From Pseudoalteromonas sp. FUC4 (GTDB lineage: Bacteria; Pseudomonadota; Gammaproteobacteria; Enterobacterales; Alteromonadaceae): 64,000 bases of DNA. How positions within the stretch are numbered: the first letter of the stretch is position 1; each line of letters starts with the position of its first letter. Location of the stretch: the NCBI RefSeq assembly GCF_008370255.1, contig NZ_SEUI01000002.1, positions 382,266 to 446,265 of the forward strand, given 5' to 3'. Made by a program: the position numbers and the translations under genes. Positions 19,081 to 28,246 of this stretch are shown piece by piece. The notes beneath the pieces were generated by a model. The model did not search any database. It saw only the letters and a list, made by a program, of their open reading frames with translations, and had not been told where the DNA came from.

Positions 19081-20070
19081 TTAGCTAGGCTTTGAATCTT
19101 TGTCTGTGGCTTTAGGCCAAAAATTAAAAAAATTGTACCATTGATACGGCGCTTTTTTACAATAAAACTCGAGTCGTTGCGCGAACTTAGTAGCCATTGA
19201 CTGAAAGTACGCTTGACGCTCTTTACGCTTGACCTTAATAGGGTCTGCAAATTTTTCAATGTACGTTTTATAACGTCCTTGCTCATTAATACAAAACATT
19301 AAAAATACAGGGCATTCCATAATATTTGCAAGAGCAAATGGACCTACCGCAAACGGAGCATCTTCTCCTAAAAACGGCACATGATGTACACTATTTGGAT
19401 TATTAACCGATGTACGGTCAGCAAATATAATTACGGCTTCACCATCGTCTAACTTTTGCTTTAATTTAATTGTATCATCCGGACCAAAGTTATTGATATG
19501 AATAAAATTAATGGCTGCATCTTGGTTAACTTTTTTCAAAAAATTATTAAATGAAGGTGTATGCTCATTATAAGTGATCACGTTAAGCGGTCGTTTGTTA
19601 TCTCCCATACTAAAAATAGCACGACAGATTTCCATATTGCCTAAATGAGCACTAAAAATAACGGCGCCTTTAGCCTCTAGTAATTGCTGATAACCTTCTG
19701 GTGTAGCAATTTCTAAATCTTTAATATTTACTTTACCAAGCCAGGCATCAAACTTATCTAAAATGGCCATACCAAAGGAGAAGTACAACCTAAAACCTTG
19801 TTTAAAACGCGCCCAACCAGTGCGCTTACCTTCACCCATGCTAACATTAAGATTATCTAAATAATGCCAAATAGCTTGACGAGACAAGCGACCAGTAACG
19901 TAAAAATAAAACATAACTGGTGTTAAAACTATTTTAAACAGCCACTTACCAAATACTTTGTATATAAAAACCAATACTTCGATACCTAGCATAGAGCCGC
20001 GTTCTTTTAATTGTGACCAATGAAATGGTTTATCAACGTCATTATGTGGTGCTGTTTTTTTCTCTGACAT
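19081..20070 (-). CDS. LpxL-like lysophospholipid acyltransferase (C-terminal half of ApeJ)
   Basis: 329 residues. After an N-terminal membrane-anchor region (GIEVLVFIYKVFGKWLFKIVLTPVMFYFY) comes the H-x4-E acyltransferase motif in FSAHLGNMEICRAI, followed by VIIFADRTSV and FLGEDAPFAVGPF. This is the LPLAT/HtrB fold. In several aryl-polyene clusters this domain is fused to a family 2 glycosyltransferase; here the two are separate adjacent genes. It probably acylates the membrane anchor of the pigment. Confidence 0.87.
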   Translation of the reverse strand: MSEKKTAPHNDVDKPFHWSQLKERGSMLGIEVLVFIYKVFGKWLFKIVLTPVMFYFYVTGRLSRQAIWHYLDNLNVSMGEGKRTGWARFKQGFRLYFSFGMAILDKFDAWLGKVNIKDLEIATPEGYQQLLEAKGAVIFSAHLGNMEICRAIFSMGDNKRPLNVITYNEHTPSFNNFLKKVNQDAAINFIHINNFGPDDTIKLKQKLDDGEAVIIFADRTSVNNPNSVHHVPFLGEDAPFAVGPFALANIMECPVFLMFCINEQGRYKTYIEKFADPIKVKRKERQAYFQSMATKFAQRLEFYCKKAPYQWYNFFNFWPKATDKDSKPS

Positions 20071-20083
20071 GCAATAAATCCCT

Positions 20084-20821
20084 TTATTTAAATTTGTTTA
20101 AAATTAAACGTGGTAAACGCCACAACATGCCAAAAAAGAGCCTCGTATGCATTTTTGAAATCAATACGTTATCGTCCCAAACATTAAAATGTGACACTCC
20201 ATTCTCCGGGTAATGAACTTTAGTTTTGATAAATTTAACAGGCGTACCTTGCCAATAAAGCTTTACCATTACCTCTATATCAAAATCCATTTTATTACCC
20301 AAACGAGTACTATTTATAAGTGTTATATAAGCATCTAACGGATATACACGAAAGCCACACATAGTGTCTTTTAATGCAAACGATAACGTTTCTATATAAA
20401 CCCAAAAATGAGTAATAAAACGTCCATAATAGCGTCCTTTTGATATTGACTCATCGTAAATAGGTTGCCCACTCACTAATGCTTTAGGGTAAAGTTTAGA
20501 GCGTACAACAAGTTGATTTACATCATTTAAATCGTGTTGACCATCAGCATCAATTTGAATTGCATGACTCCAACCTGCTTGATGCGCATGAACAAGACCC
20601 GTTTGTACAGCGGCTCCTTTGCCACCATTTTCAATACGACGTACCAATGTAACTAAAGCGAACTCAGCATCTATTTTCTCAAGTACGCTTTGCGTTTGTT
20701 CGTTGCTTCCATCATCTACCAATATAATTGGCAGATTAAAAGCAACTAGAGCAGTTATCGTATCGTGAATCACTAAATCGTGATTGTAATTTGGGATGAC
20801 AAATCCATATTTACTCGACAT
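20084..20821 (-). CDS. Family 2 glycosyltransferase (N-terminal half of ApeJ)
   Basis: 245 residues of the GT-A fold. It opens with FVIPNYNHDLVIHDTI, then ILVDDGSNEQTQ and the metal-binding QIDADGQHDLND, with CGFRVYPLDAY further on, a dolichyl-phosphate-mannose-synthase-like pattern. No C-terminal membrane segments are seen. It probably transfers a sugar during assembly of the lipid anchor of the aryl polyene. The stop is 14 bases before the acyltransferase start. Confidence 0.88.
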   Translation of the reverse strand: MSSKYGFVIPNYNHDLVIHDTITALVAFNLPIILVDDGSNEQTQSVLEKIDAEFALVTLVRRIENGGKGAAVQTGLVHAHQAGWSHAIQIDADGQHDLNDVNQLVVRSKLYPKALVSGQPIYDESISKGRYYGRFITHFWVYIETLSFALKDTMCGFRVYPLDAYITLINSTRLGNKMDFDIEVMVKLYWQGTPVKFIKTKVHYPENGVSHFNVWDDNVLISKMHTRLFFGMLWRLPRLILNKFK

Positions 20822-20833
20822 TATAAAGCACTC

Positions 20834-21190
20834 TTATTCATCATTTAGAACTACTTTGCCTGATGCATGCTGTCCATGCTCTGAGCTGTAACTAAAGCTA
20901 AATTTAGTATTTTTAATTTGTTTTAATAATAAATCTACTTCGTAATTTGGTTTAACTATAATCTGAAACTTTAACGCATCAACTGAAATTGCTTTTTGGC
21001 AATCTACATTCAAATATTTAGTCAAATAATGCATCACCCAATCAAGTTGAGCGATGCCTGGTAAAATTGGTGCTTGCACAAAGTGACCTTGAAAATAAAA
21101 TAGGTTTTCTGGTATTTTTAAACGCAAAAGCACATGGTCAGGGCTTTGTTCTATTACATCACAAATAGGTTTATATACGAAATTAGTCAA
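20834..21190 (-). CDS. apeI: Hot-dog dehydratase, ApeI-like
   Basis: 118 residues with the FabA/FabZ pattern FYFQGHFVQAPILPGIAQLDW, whose His is the expected catalytic base. It starts at a TTG (21190) seven bases behind a clear GGAG and overlaps the stop of the ligase gene. In known clusters ApeI pairs with ApeP (here 10730-11191) as the dehydratase. Confidence 0.87.
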   Translation of the reverse strand: MTNFVYKPICDVIEQSPDHVLLRLKIPENLFYFQGHFVQAPILPGIAQLDWVMHYLTKYLNVDCQKAISVDALKFQIIVKPNYEVDLLLKQIKNTKFSFSYSSEHGQHASGKVVLNDE

Positions 21191-22511
21191 ACATTTTCTC
21201 CAATTGCATTTTTTCGAGTTTACCTTGCGTGTTATAAGGTAATGCCGACAAATAACGAAACTTACGCGGTATCACTAAAGGTTCAAAAAATGCTTTTAAA
21301 TGACTCTTAAGAGCCTGTGAAAACTTAAATTTACCGTGCTCTGCTAATACAGCTTCACCCTCTTGGGTTAGCACTAATACTGCGGCAATTTCACTTCGTT
21401 TGTTTTTCTGCTCATTTTCAAGAAGTAATACATAGCATTCGTTAACCAAAGTATATTGATTTATCTTTTGTGTTATCTCATCTAATGAACAACGTTTTTC
21501 TTCAATTTTAACAATGCGATCTGCACGACCTAATAACGAAAACTGATTACTGTTGGTTAGTTGCGCTCTATCATCTGTTTGATACCACTGACGCTGATCA
21601 ACATAAGGCGATGAGATAATAAGTCTTTGTAAATCATCAGTTTTTATTTTTATAGGCGTAAATGCTTGCCAGATTATAGACTCACTTTGTTGACGCCAAG
21701 CTATTCCGCCAGTTTCAGTACTTCCAAGCACTTCAACCGGTGCATAACCAAATTGCTCGCTTAGTAAATTAGCTGCAACTGATTGCAGCGGTCCACCAGA
21801 TGAAAAACAGCAGCGTAATTTATCTTTAACAGATACTAATACGTTATCTTGAACCAATCGATGATAGTAAGCTGGGCTACTAATTAAAGTAATATCACTT
21901 TTAGGCGTATTTTTAATAAACGAAAGTAAATGCTCTGGGTATTCAAAACTACTAAAACAAACATTTCTCCCAGAGTATAGCGGCCAAAGAACTTTAAATA
22001 ACAATCCATAAATATGTTGATGCGAGACAGTAGCAACAAAAGTTGTATTTACAATTTGCTCGCCAAATTGCTCTTCAAGTACATCGAGCTCTAAGACTAA
22101 TTGCTTAAACGTTTTATCTATCGCTTTTGGTTGTCCACTCGAACCCGATGTAAAAAAACGAATACTTGTAAGCTCGTTAATCTCAAGCTCAGCTGTAGTG
22201 CTACTTCTTAAATCTGGTGTAAATGCGATGTCAGCAGATGATAATCTAGCATCACCACAAAATGCATCGGCATAGCTTAAGCATTGCGTGAGCTGGGCAG
22301 GTTGTCCATTTTGGGGCAAAACAATTGACTTTTTTGCCACTAATAAAGCAAAAAACAATACGCTAAACTGGTAGCTATCAGCATCAAAAAGCAACCACGT
22401 AGTTTCAGGCTGCTTAGAAAAATTTTTAGCGTGGCCGTTAACCTGCTCACGCCAAGTTGTAAAATCATGGTTCTCACCATAAAAATAGTTATTATTATTT
22501 GGCCACTTCAT
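21183..22511 (-). CDS. apeH: AMP-dependent acyl-ACP ligase, ApeH-like
   Basis: 442 residues of the ANL adenylating superfamily. The P-loop-like motif is SIRFFTSGSSGQPKAIDKTF, with VLGSTETGGIAWR, YQTDDRAQL and LLGRADRIVKIEEKR further on. At 442 residues it is shorter than acyl-CoA ligases, as usual for ApeH. It should activate the aryl acid made by the ammonia lyase and load it on an ACP. It overlaps the membrane protein gene by 17 bases. Confidence 0.92.
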   Translation of the reverse strand: MKWPNNNNYFYGENHDFTTWREQVNGHAKNFSKQPETTWLLFDADSYQFSVLFFALLVAKKSIVLPQNGQPAQLTQCLSYADAFCGDARLSSADIAFTPDLRSSTTAELEINELTSIRFFTSGSSGQPKAIDKTFKQLVLELDVLEEQFGEQIVNTTFVATVSHQHIYGLLFKVLWPLYSGRNVCFSSFEYPEHLLSFIKNTPKSDITLISSPAYYHRLVQDNVLVSVKDKLRCCFSSGGPLQSVAANLLSEQFGYAPVEVLGSTETGGIAWRQQSESIIWQAFTPIKIKTDDLQRLIISSPYVDQRQWYQTDDRAQLTNSNQFSLLGRADRIVKIEEKRCSLDEITQKINQYTLVNECYVLLLENEQKNKRSEIAAVLVLTQEGEAVLAEHGKFKFSQALKSHLKAFFEPLVIPRKFRYLSALPYNTQGKLEKMQLEKMFD

Positions 22512-23061
22512 TCGATTTATTTTTTGCCTTTTGCCATTTTCTTACAATCAATTCTATGATCATTAATAACCCCATTAGCAGATATGAAATCAAGCCATTA
22601 TAGGTAAGCCATACTTTTGGATTTGGGTGAAATACGGTTACAGTCGCAATTAAACCATTCAATATAAAAAACACACACCACACTTTAGTCACTGATCGTG
22701 TGTAACGTTTTGCATTTTCATCTAGGGTTTCAAACTTACCTGCAATAATTTCAATTACACTGGGGGGGTTATATAGTGAATAAGCAAATACAGCTAAAAA
22801 GCAGCTGCTGATAACAACAGGGTAAAACTTTAACGCTAATGCTGAATTTGCAAAAGTAGCAAAAAGTAATAACCCACACCCGCATGCAGTCATAATTTTT
22901 AAATGAGGAATCGTTGTTTTGCTGTCTTTAACCAACCAATGCCTTAGCAGTAAAACGGCAACAAAAACACCACCAATAATTACCGGTTCGCTGTACTGTA
23001 AGCCAAAATATACCGCAAAAGGGTAAGTTAATAATAAGCCAGCTAACAACGCCTTTTTCAT
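22495..23061 (-). CDS. apeG: COG4648 membrane protein, ApeG-like
   Basis: 188 residues with about six membrane segments (ALLAGLLLTYPFAVYFGL, VIIGGVFVAVLLLRHWLV and others, ending GLISYLLMGLLMIIELI) and a short basic tail. COG4648 proteins are regular members of aryl-polyene clusters with no assigned function. It begins on the last base of the ACP gene. Confidence 0.85.
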   Translation of the reverse strand: MKKALLAGLLLTYPFAVYFGLQYSEPVIIGGVFVAVLLLRHWLVKDSKTTIPHLKIMTACGCGLLLFATFANSALALKFYPVVISSCFLAVFAYSLYNPPSVIEIIAGKFETLDENAKRYTRSVTKVWCVFFILNGLIATVTVFHPNPKVWLTYNGLISYLLMGLLMIIELIVRKWQKAKNKSNEVAK

Positions 23062-23330
23062 TAAGCCTCAACAACCATTAGCTTTTCAATTGCGTCAATT
23101 ACATCTTGTACGGTACGAACTTGTTTAAAGTCATCAGGTTCGATTTTTTTACCTGTTTGTTCGCGTAATTTTACAACCAAATCTACGGCATCAATGCTAT
23201 CAAGATCTAAATCTTCATATAAACTTGCTGTGCGAGTAATATCCTCAGGCTCTATCTCAAAATATTCCTGTAAAATATCGCTAAGCATCGCAAAAATTTT
23301 CTCGCCGCTTTTCATGTTTTCATTATTCAT
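23061..23330 (-). CDS. apeF: Acyl carrier protein, ApeF-like
   Basis: About 89 residues from the ATG at 23330, which has GGA about eight bases upstream; an upstream in-frame TTG at 23342 is less likely. The phosphopantetheine Ser45 is in the motif DLDLDSIDAVDLVV. It is acidic and helical, as expected. One of three ACPs in the locus. Confidence 0.93.
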   Translation of the reverse strand: MNNENMKSGEKIFAMLSDILQEYFEIEPEDITRTASLYEDLDLDSIDAVDLVVKLREQTGKKIEPDDFKQVRTVQDVIDAIEKLMVVEA

Positions 23331-23371
23331 ATATATATCCAAATACTGTATCGCTTTAAAAACGCAGTATG

Positions 23372-23629
23372 TTATGCCCTTGTTGCAGCTATAAAATCAC
23401 ATAAAGTTTTAACCGAGTAAAAATGCTTTTTACTGTCATCGGTATTTCCATCAATTTTTACATCGTATGCTTTTTTAATTGCTACACCTAATTCAAGTGC
23501 ATCAATTGAATCTAAGCCTAAACCATCAACAAAAAGTGCTTCTTCATCGTTAATATCTGCGGCTTCAATGTCTTCTAAATCTAAAGTTTCGATAATTAGT
23601 TGTTTAACTTCAGTGCTTAAATCACTCAT
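23372..23629 (-). CDS. apeE: Acyl carrier protein, ApeE-like
   Basis: 85 residues with the phosphopantetheine site Ser41 in GLGLDSIDALELGV. It overlaps the acyltransferase gene upstream by eight bases. In characterised clusters ApeE and ApeF carry the growing chain; which of the two does so here cannot be read from sequence. Confidence 0.93.
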   Translation of the reverse strand: MSDLSTEVKQLIIETLDLEDIEAADINDEEALFVDGLGLDSIDALELGVAIKKAYDVKIDGNTDDSKKHFYSVKTLCDFIAATRA

Positions 23630-24398
23630 ATTTTAATTTTTCCTCGTTAAGGTAAGCTTGTAAATCGCGTGTTAGTTTGCGTACCGAATTAGTTACCTGA
23701 TCGTCTTGTATATAAGGTTCTATCAAATAAGGAGGTAAAACACGCATCTTAAAGGTAAAACGGCGTTCAGTTACCTGATACCACTTTTGTCCTTTGGTTA
23801 ATGTTATTGGGTTTACGTCAATTAAGATTGGTAAAATATCAACTTGAGTTCGGAGCGCAATATTTCCAGCCCCTCGTTTAAAATGCCAAGGTTTACCTGG
23901 TACACTTCGCGTTCCTTCAGGGAACACTATAAGATTGTTTCCACTGGCAAAGCTTTTTTTACATTGCCCTAAAAAGTAATCTGGCTCTGCATCATTATTA
24001 ATATAACCAGTGGCTTTAACTACACCTTTTAGAAAAGGATTTTTCCATAAATCAGCTTTAACAACGCAGTCTGCATTGCGCACAATAGAAATAAGCACAA
24101 CAACATCAATTAAAGATGGGTGATTAGCTATTATTAACTGCCCTTTTGCTTGTTTTATTGCATCGATCTTATCTACATCTAAGCGTAAAATGCCAACTAA
24201 GCGCATATAACCCACAAAAAATTTAAATGAATAATGCACAGCAGTTCGTGCAGCTTGATTTCGTTTATTTACATCACGATAAATAAGTCGTTGAATTGAA
24301 AAGATAATAACAGACAATGCCAAACCACCAGCACTAAACAAGGCGAAGGCGCTGCCTGTTGCAATAATACGGTATGCTTTTATCAATTGAGTTTTCAT
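23622..24398 (-). CDS. apeD: 1-acylglycerol-3-phosphate-type acyltransferase, ApeD-like
   Basis: About 258 residues starting at the ATG that overlaps the preceding stop (TAATG at 24398); an in-frame ATG six codons earlier is possible. It has an N-terminal membrane segment, the acyltransferase motif ANHPSLIDVVV (H-x4-D) and the second block VFPEGTRSVPGKPW. PlsC-type fold, inner-membrane face. It probably acts on the lipid part of the pigment. Confidence 0.88.
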   Translation of the reverse strand: MKTQLIKAYRIIATGSAFALFSAGGLALSVIIFSIQRLIYRDVNKRNQAARTAVHYSFKFFVGYMRLVGILRLDVDKIDAIKQAKGQLIIANHPSLIDVVVLISIVRNADCVVKADLWKNPFLKGVVKATGYINNDAEPDYFLGQCKKSFASGNNLIVFPEGTRSVPGKPWHFKRGAGNIALRTQVDILPILIDVNPITLTKGQKWYQVTERRFTFKMRVLPPYLIEPYIQDDQVTNSVRKLTRDLQAYLNEEKLKYE

Positions 24399-25126
24399 TA
24401 GCGCGACAGCTGCCATTGATATCTTTTTGAGTTTATTTCTAACGTATTATTTTGTGAAAAATAAAACTTTAAAAAATCGAGAGCTTGTAACTCAGCTGCT
24501 TCGCTTTCTCTTACATGATGATGACCGGTGCATTTTAGTTCAAAACCGTTACTACTTTCACACGGTTCAATAAGCAACCCTACTGCTATATTGTCAGGTT
24601 TTTGTTGTACATAAGGTTGGTAATGTTCAGGTACAGCTTGGTCACTATATACATATAAAATACGCTCATAGCCATGCATTTGCAGCTTTGCAAGAGCATC
24701 TACTAATCCCATAAAAAAACTATCTTCACCTGCGGACATAGCACAAAGCGGTGCTTTATTTCCAGCATAAATACTAAACAAACCACCCACAGCATTATGC
24801 ACTGATAACGCAAAGTTAGTTGGAGAAAGCGTTTCTTTAGCTGCAACAGCTGCAATTAATTTAGTCGTTTTGTGTAGGTCGCCATGGCGAGAAGAAAATA
24901 CACTAGGGATGTTATGCTGAAATCCTTCACTTGCCTCTAAAGCGCAGTGGAGTGTCAGTTTAGCAAATGCGCTTAAACGTCTTCGCTGCATCGCAGGTAT
25001 CTGTTTTAATTCAGGAAGAGTTAACGTTTGCGGGTTTACTATCATACTGTTGGAGTATGATTGCCAATCTTGGTGATTTATTTTTCCGTCGCCCCAAGCG
25101 ATGCATTTTTTGATAATAAATTTCAA
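24398..25126 (-). CDS. apeC: Ketosynthase-like chain-length factor, ApeC-like
   Basis: 242 residues of the Ketoacyl-synt_2 type. The KS-fold core is visible around TNFALSVHNAVGGLFSIY, but where a ketosynthase has Cys this one has none, so it should not condense. ApeC is the chain-length-factor partner of ApeO. The start is a TTG (25126) behind a good AGGGA at eight bases, with no closer ATG in frame. Confidence 0.85.
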   Translation of the reverse strand: MKFIIKKCIAWGDGKINHQDWQSYSNSMIVNPQTLTLPELKQIPAMQRRRLSAFAKLTLHCALEASEGFQHNIPSVFSSRHGDLHKTTKLIAAVAAKETLSPTNFALSVHNAVGGLFSIYAGNKAPLCAMSAGEDSFFMGLVDALAKLQMHGYERILYVYSDQAVPEHYQPYVQQKPDNIAVGLLIEPCESSNGFELKCTGHHHVRESEAAELQALDFLKFYFSQNNTLEINSKRYQWQLSR

Positions 25127-25207
25127 TGTAATAATCCCTATTACAGCAGTGGTGACAAAAAGAGGCTAGATTCTACAGTCGCACTTGTTTTGATTCAAGG
25201 AAAACTG

Positions 25208-25729
25208 TCATATAACACCACGTTCGCCGAAAAAATCATCATCTTGGATTATTTTCGCCCAACATTCTCGTTGGTTTTCATCTTCTTGCCAAACCAGTAA
25301 AATAGCGTGTTCAATCAAGCCTAAGCTCATATCGGTTTCAGCTAGCAACTTATTTTTTTCTATTGCTTGCTTACTACTACCTATAAAAATGTTTGGACCA
25401 TCAATCGCATACGTATTAGCTATATAATAGTTTGCTGCATTACCAACACTTGCTACAAAACTTAATGGTTTTATAGGGTTGTTTTGGTGTACATCAATTA
25501 ACATTGATTGCATTGAATCACTCGAAAAATAATCCGCGCAACTATACAAACCACTCTTTGCACTTAGTTCAATATCCCCTTTAGCACGGTATACTGCTAG
25601 TAACGCAATTAGTGTAAAAGAATCCATCCTACGAACCTGTAAACCTGTTTCTTGTTTTACGAGTTGCCTTAAGCTTTTTACATCTAGCTTTTTTTCAAAA
25701 CTTAAATAACTACTGCCGACTTCTTTCAT
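25208..25729 (-). CDS. Truncated ketosynthase-like protein, possible second chain-length factor
   Basis: 173 residues. The stretch KPLSFVASVGNAANYYIA resembles the core of the ApeC-type KS-like protein, and no active-site Cys is present. It overlaps the stop of the full-length ketosynthase at 25726 by four bases (ATGA), suggesting the two proteins work as a pair. It is too short to be a complete ketosynthase. Function inferred only. Confidence 0.7.
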   Translation of the reverse strand: MKEVGSSYLSFEKKLDVKSLRQLVKQETGLQVRRMDSFTLIALLAVYRAKGDIELSAKSGLYSCADYFSSDSMQSMLIDVHQNNPIKPLSFVASVGNAANYYIANTYAIDGPNIFIGSSKQAIEKNKLLAETDMSLGLIEHAILLVWQEDENQRECWAKIIQDDDFFGERGVI

Positions 25730-26832
25730 TCAGTACCCCTATAACGCTGAAAAACCAAAGCCGCATTATTACCGCCAAAACCAAAGTAATTAAATAATAC
25801 AGTGTTCACTTGTGAAAAATCATTTCCTTTATAAAAAGGCCACATTAAATCGTTATTGTTACTTATATAATCTGGCGGGGTGTACGATTTTTTACTCAAA
25901 CAATCAGCAAATAATGCAATTTCAATTGCACCACATGCGCCTAACGTGTGCCCTGTAAAAGGTTTGAAAGCAATAATAGGAGGAGGACCCTGAGTTATTT
26001 CTGATGTATTAAATAATGCAGTTAAAGCATTGCACTCTGCTTCATCATTCCCAAGCGTGGCGGTACCATGCACTTTAATTAGATCTATATTATCACTTTG
26101 GATATTTGCCTGTAATAAACAATCATTAATAACTTGTGCAATGTGACTGCCATCTTCTTGAGTCATTGTTAAACTATAAGTGTCGCATGACGATGCACCA
26201 CCCAGCATTTTGAGACTGCACTGCGCGTTAGGCGTCGATGATAAATAAAGAGCTGCAACTCCCTCCCCTAAGATTAAGCCAGAACGACCTTTAGCAAATG
26301 CAATTAATTCTGTTTTACTAATTAAATCTAACGACTTAAAGCCTTCAACTGTTAAAGGGTTATAAAATTCGCAACCTATAACCAATGCATGTTCAATTTT
26401 TCCGGTACTTATTAAACGCGAAGCATACAAACATGCATTAGCACTTGCTGTACATGCTGTGCTAAACGTAAATTCCAACTCATTTAAACCATATCGTTTT
26501 ACTAATGCTTGGCTAATTTTATCTGTTTTAGATAGCCACAACTTACCTTCATCTCCCACTTCCACAGCACTGATGTCTAAAGAGGTAGATCCTAAAAATA
26601 AATTAGTTTTTGCTAAATCACTAGCTGATAGATTCAACTTTTTAAAAAGAGGATATAAAACGGCATCAAAATAACTTAAAATACACGAAAAATCGCTACA
26701 ATTTATTTCTTCTCGAAATGATTTAAATGCCACACTTTCATCTTCAATAGTGCTTACAACACTACTTGTTTTATTACTTAATGGTGCCGATAAGACCCCG
26801 CTGGCATTTAAATATACATCCCGTTTATTCAT
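25726..26832 (-). CDS. Additional beta-ketoacyl synthase of the pigment locus
   Basis: 368 residues. The Cys-His-His triad is intact: FTFSTACTASANACLY (Cys127), KVHGTATLGND, and KPFTGHTLGACGAIE. It is shorter than ApeO and ApeR. The start overlaps the ACP stop (TAATG). With the ACP before it and the KS-like protein after it, it forms a self-contained trio that the standard APE set does not explain. Confidence 0.9.
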   Translation of the reverse strand: MNKRDVYLNASGVLSAPLSNKTSSVVSTIEDESVAFKSFREEINCSDFSCILSYFDAVLYPLFKKLNLSASDLAKTNLFLGSTSLDISAVEVGDEGKLWLSKTDKISQALVKRYGLNELEFTFSTACTASANACLYASRLISTGKIEHALVIGCEFYNPLTVEGFKSLDLISKTELIAFAKGRSGLILGEGVAALYLSSTPNAQCSLKMLGGASSCDTYSLTMTQEDGSHIAQVINDCLLQANIQSDNIDLIKVHGTATLGNDEAECNALTALFNTSEITQGPPPIIAFKPFTGHTLGACGAIEIALFADCLSKKSYTPPDYISNNNDLMWPFYKGNDFSQVNTVLFNYFGFGGNNAALVFQRYRGTE

Positions 26833-27104
26833 TACTTAGCACGCTCTTGAATAATAAAGTCGGCAATTGTATCTATAGACTGTAAATGTTTACGCGTTTC
26901 TTTAGAGCCTTCGACTTTAATGCCAAAGTTTTGTTTTAATACTAATGAGAGTTGTAGAGCATCTAATGAGTCTAAGTTGATGCGTGATTTACTTCCAAAC
27001 AATAGCTCTGAGTCAATAATATCAGCGGGCTCAAAATCATCCTCTTTATCACATTCAGTGATAATCAATTGTTTTAACTGTAGTTTTAATTCGGCTAATT
27101 CCAT
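26832..27104 (-). CDS. Third acyl carrier protein of the locus
   Basis: 90 residues with the phosphopantetheine site Ser46 in INLDSLDALQLSLVL. The motif differs from the DSID of the other two ACPs, and the loop before it is longer (ELLFGSKSR). It overlaps the ABC permease gene by ten bases and the ketosynthase gene by one. Confidence 0.9.
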   Translation of the reverse strand: MELAELKLQLKQLIITECDKEDDFEPADIIDSELLFGSKSRINLDSLDALQLSLVLKQNFGIKVEGSKETRKHLQSIDTIADFIIQERAK

Positions 27105-28246
27105 GTCAAATTCCTCATTTTTTTATTAAATATACATAATGCAGCAACAAAGCATAGCAATGAAAAACTCCAAAGCGATGCTGTATATTGCCAAAAAGTG
27201 TGATCAACTGATTCACTCATCAGTTGTCGTAATAGTTGAGCTGACCAATACATTGGCGACCCATTTGCCAGCGCGGCTAAATTATCAGGCATAATTTCAA
27301 GCGGCACCATAAAGCCACTCAATGCAGCTAAAATTATATTGACCCCACCACCTACAACAATTGCTTGTTCATAACTCGACACCATACTTGCTAATAATAA
27401 AGCAAAGGCAATTGCAGTAAAACTAGCGGTTATAAATGTAAATATACTAAGCAATAAACCATACAGCGGTAGTAAAGGTAAATTCAAAAAGTAGGGAATT
27501 GCAATACAACCTATGATTGCAAGTAAACAGCCTTGTATAAGGCTGACAATTACATAAGCACACGCTTTGTTATAAAAATAGCGAGCCATACTAATTGGGT
27601 ACGTTTTTAATCTAACCAAAGTGCCATTATTACGCTCATTAATAAAAGTGAGTGAAATAGGCAAAACAATAAAATAAATACCAAATACCCACCAAGCAGG
27701 AATGCTATTCAACGCTGGATTGTGTAACGCTTTAGCTAACGGCTTTTCTAATAAGTAACTTACATCTGATGATTCAACAACTTGATTAACTTGCTCATCT
27801 AAAGATAAATCCTGAGATAAATCACCTGTATCAAGCATATACAAATAGAGTTTTAATTGAGATAAGCTCGCTTTCAATTTTTCAGTCATTAGTAATCGCG
27901 TTTGCGGCGCAAGGTCGTCACTTATATCTAACCGTAACTGGCTATTACCTTGGCGCATTAAAATTTGTTTATCTACACCGGCTTCTATTGTTAATCTGTT
28001 ATCGGTATTGTTTTTATCTATAGTAAAACCCTGTGCAATTAAAAGTGCGATTAAAACATTACTATTCGCACTATTCTCTAGCCCAATTACACTGAGTGTT
28101 AGGTTTGCTTGTATATTTTTTTGCGACTGGCTGCTTGCCATCGTCATAATAACCATAAACACAATAGGCATAAGTAATAGTACGGCTAAGCTGTGTAAGT
28201 CATTTGCAATTAACCTGGCTTCTTTTTTTACCGTATGGATTAACAT
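27095..28246 (-). CDS. ABC-2 type transporter permease
   Basis: 383 residues. One membrane segment lies near the N-terminus (LHSLAVLLLMPIVFMVIMTMA), then a periplasmic loop of about 140 residues, then five segments from WWVFGIYFIVLPISLTFI to the C-terminus. This is the NatB/YhhJ-type export permease with one large extracytoplasmic domain. It overlaps the ATPase gene by seven bases and is coupled to the ACP gene. Confidence 0.9.
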   Translation of the reverse strand: MLIHTVKKEARLIANDLHSLAVLLLMPIVFMVIMTMASSQSQKNIQANLTLSVIGLENSANSNVLIALLIAQGFTIDKNNTDNRLTIEAGVDKQILMRQGNSQLRLDISDDLAPQTRLLMTEKLKASLSQLKLYLYMLDTGDLSQDLSLDEQVNQVVESSDVSYLLEKPLAKALHNPALNSIPAWWVFGIYFIVLPISLTFINERNNGTLVRLKTYPISMARYFYNKACAYVIVSLIQGCLLAIIGCIAIPYFLNLPLLPLYGLLLSIFTFITASFTAIAFALLLASMVSSYEQAIVVGGGVNIILAALSGFMVPLEIMPDNLAALANGSPMYWSAQLLRQLMSESVDHTFWQYTASLWSFSLLCFVAALCIFNKKMRNLTWN

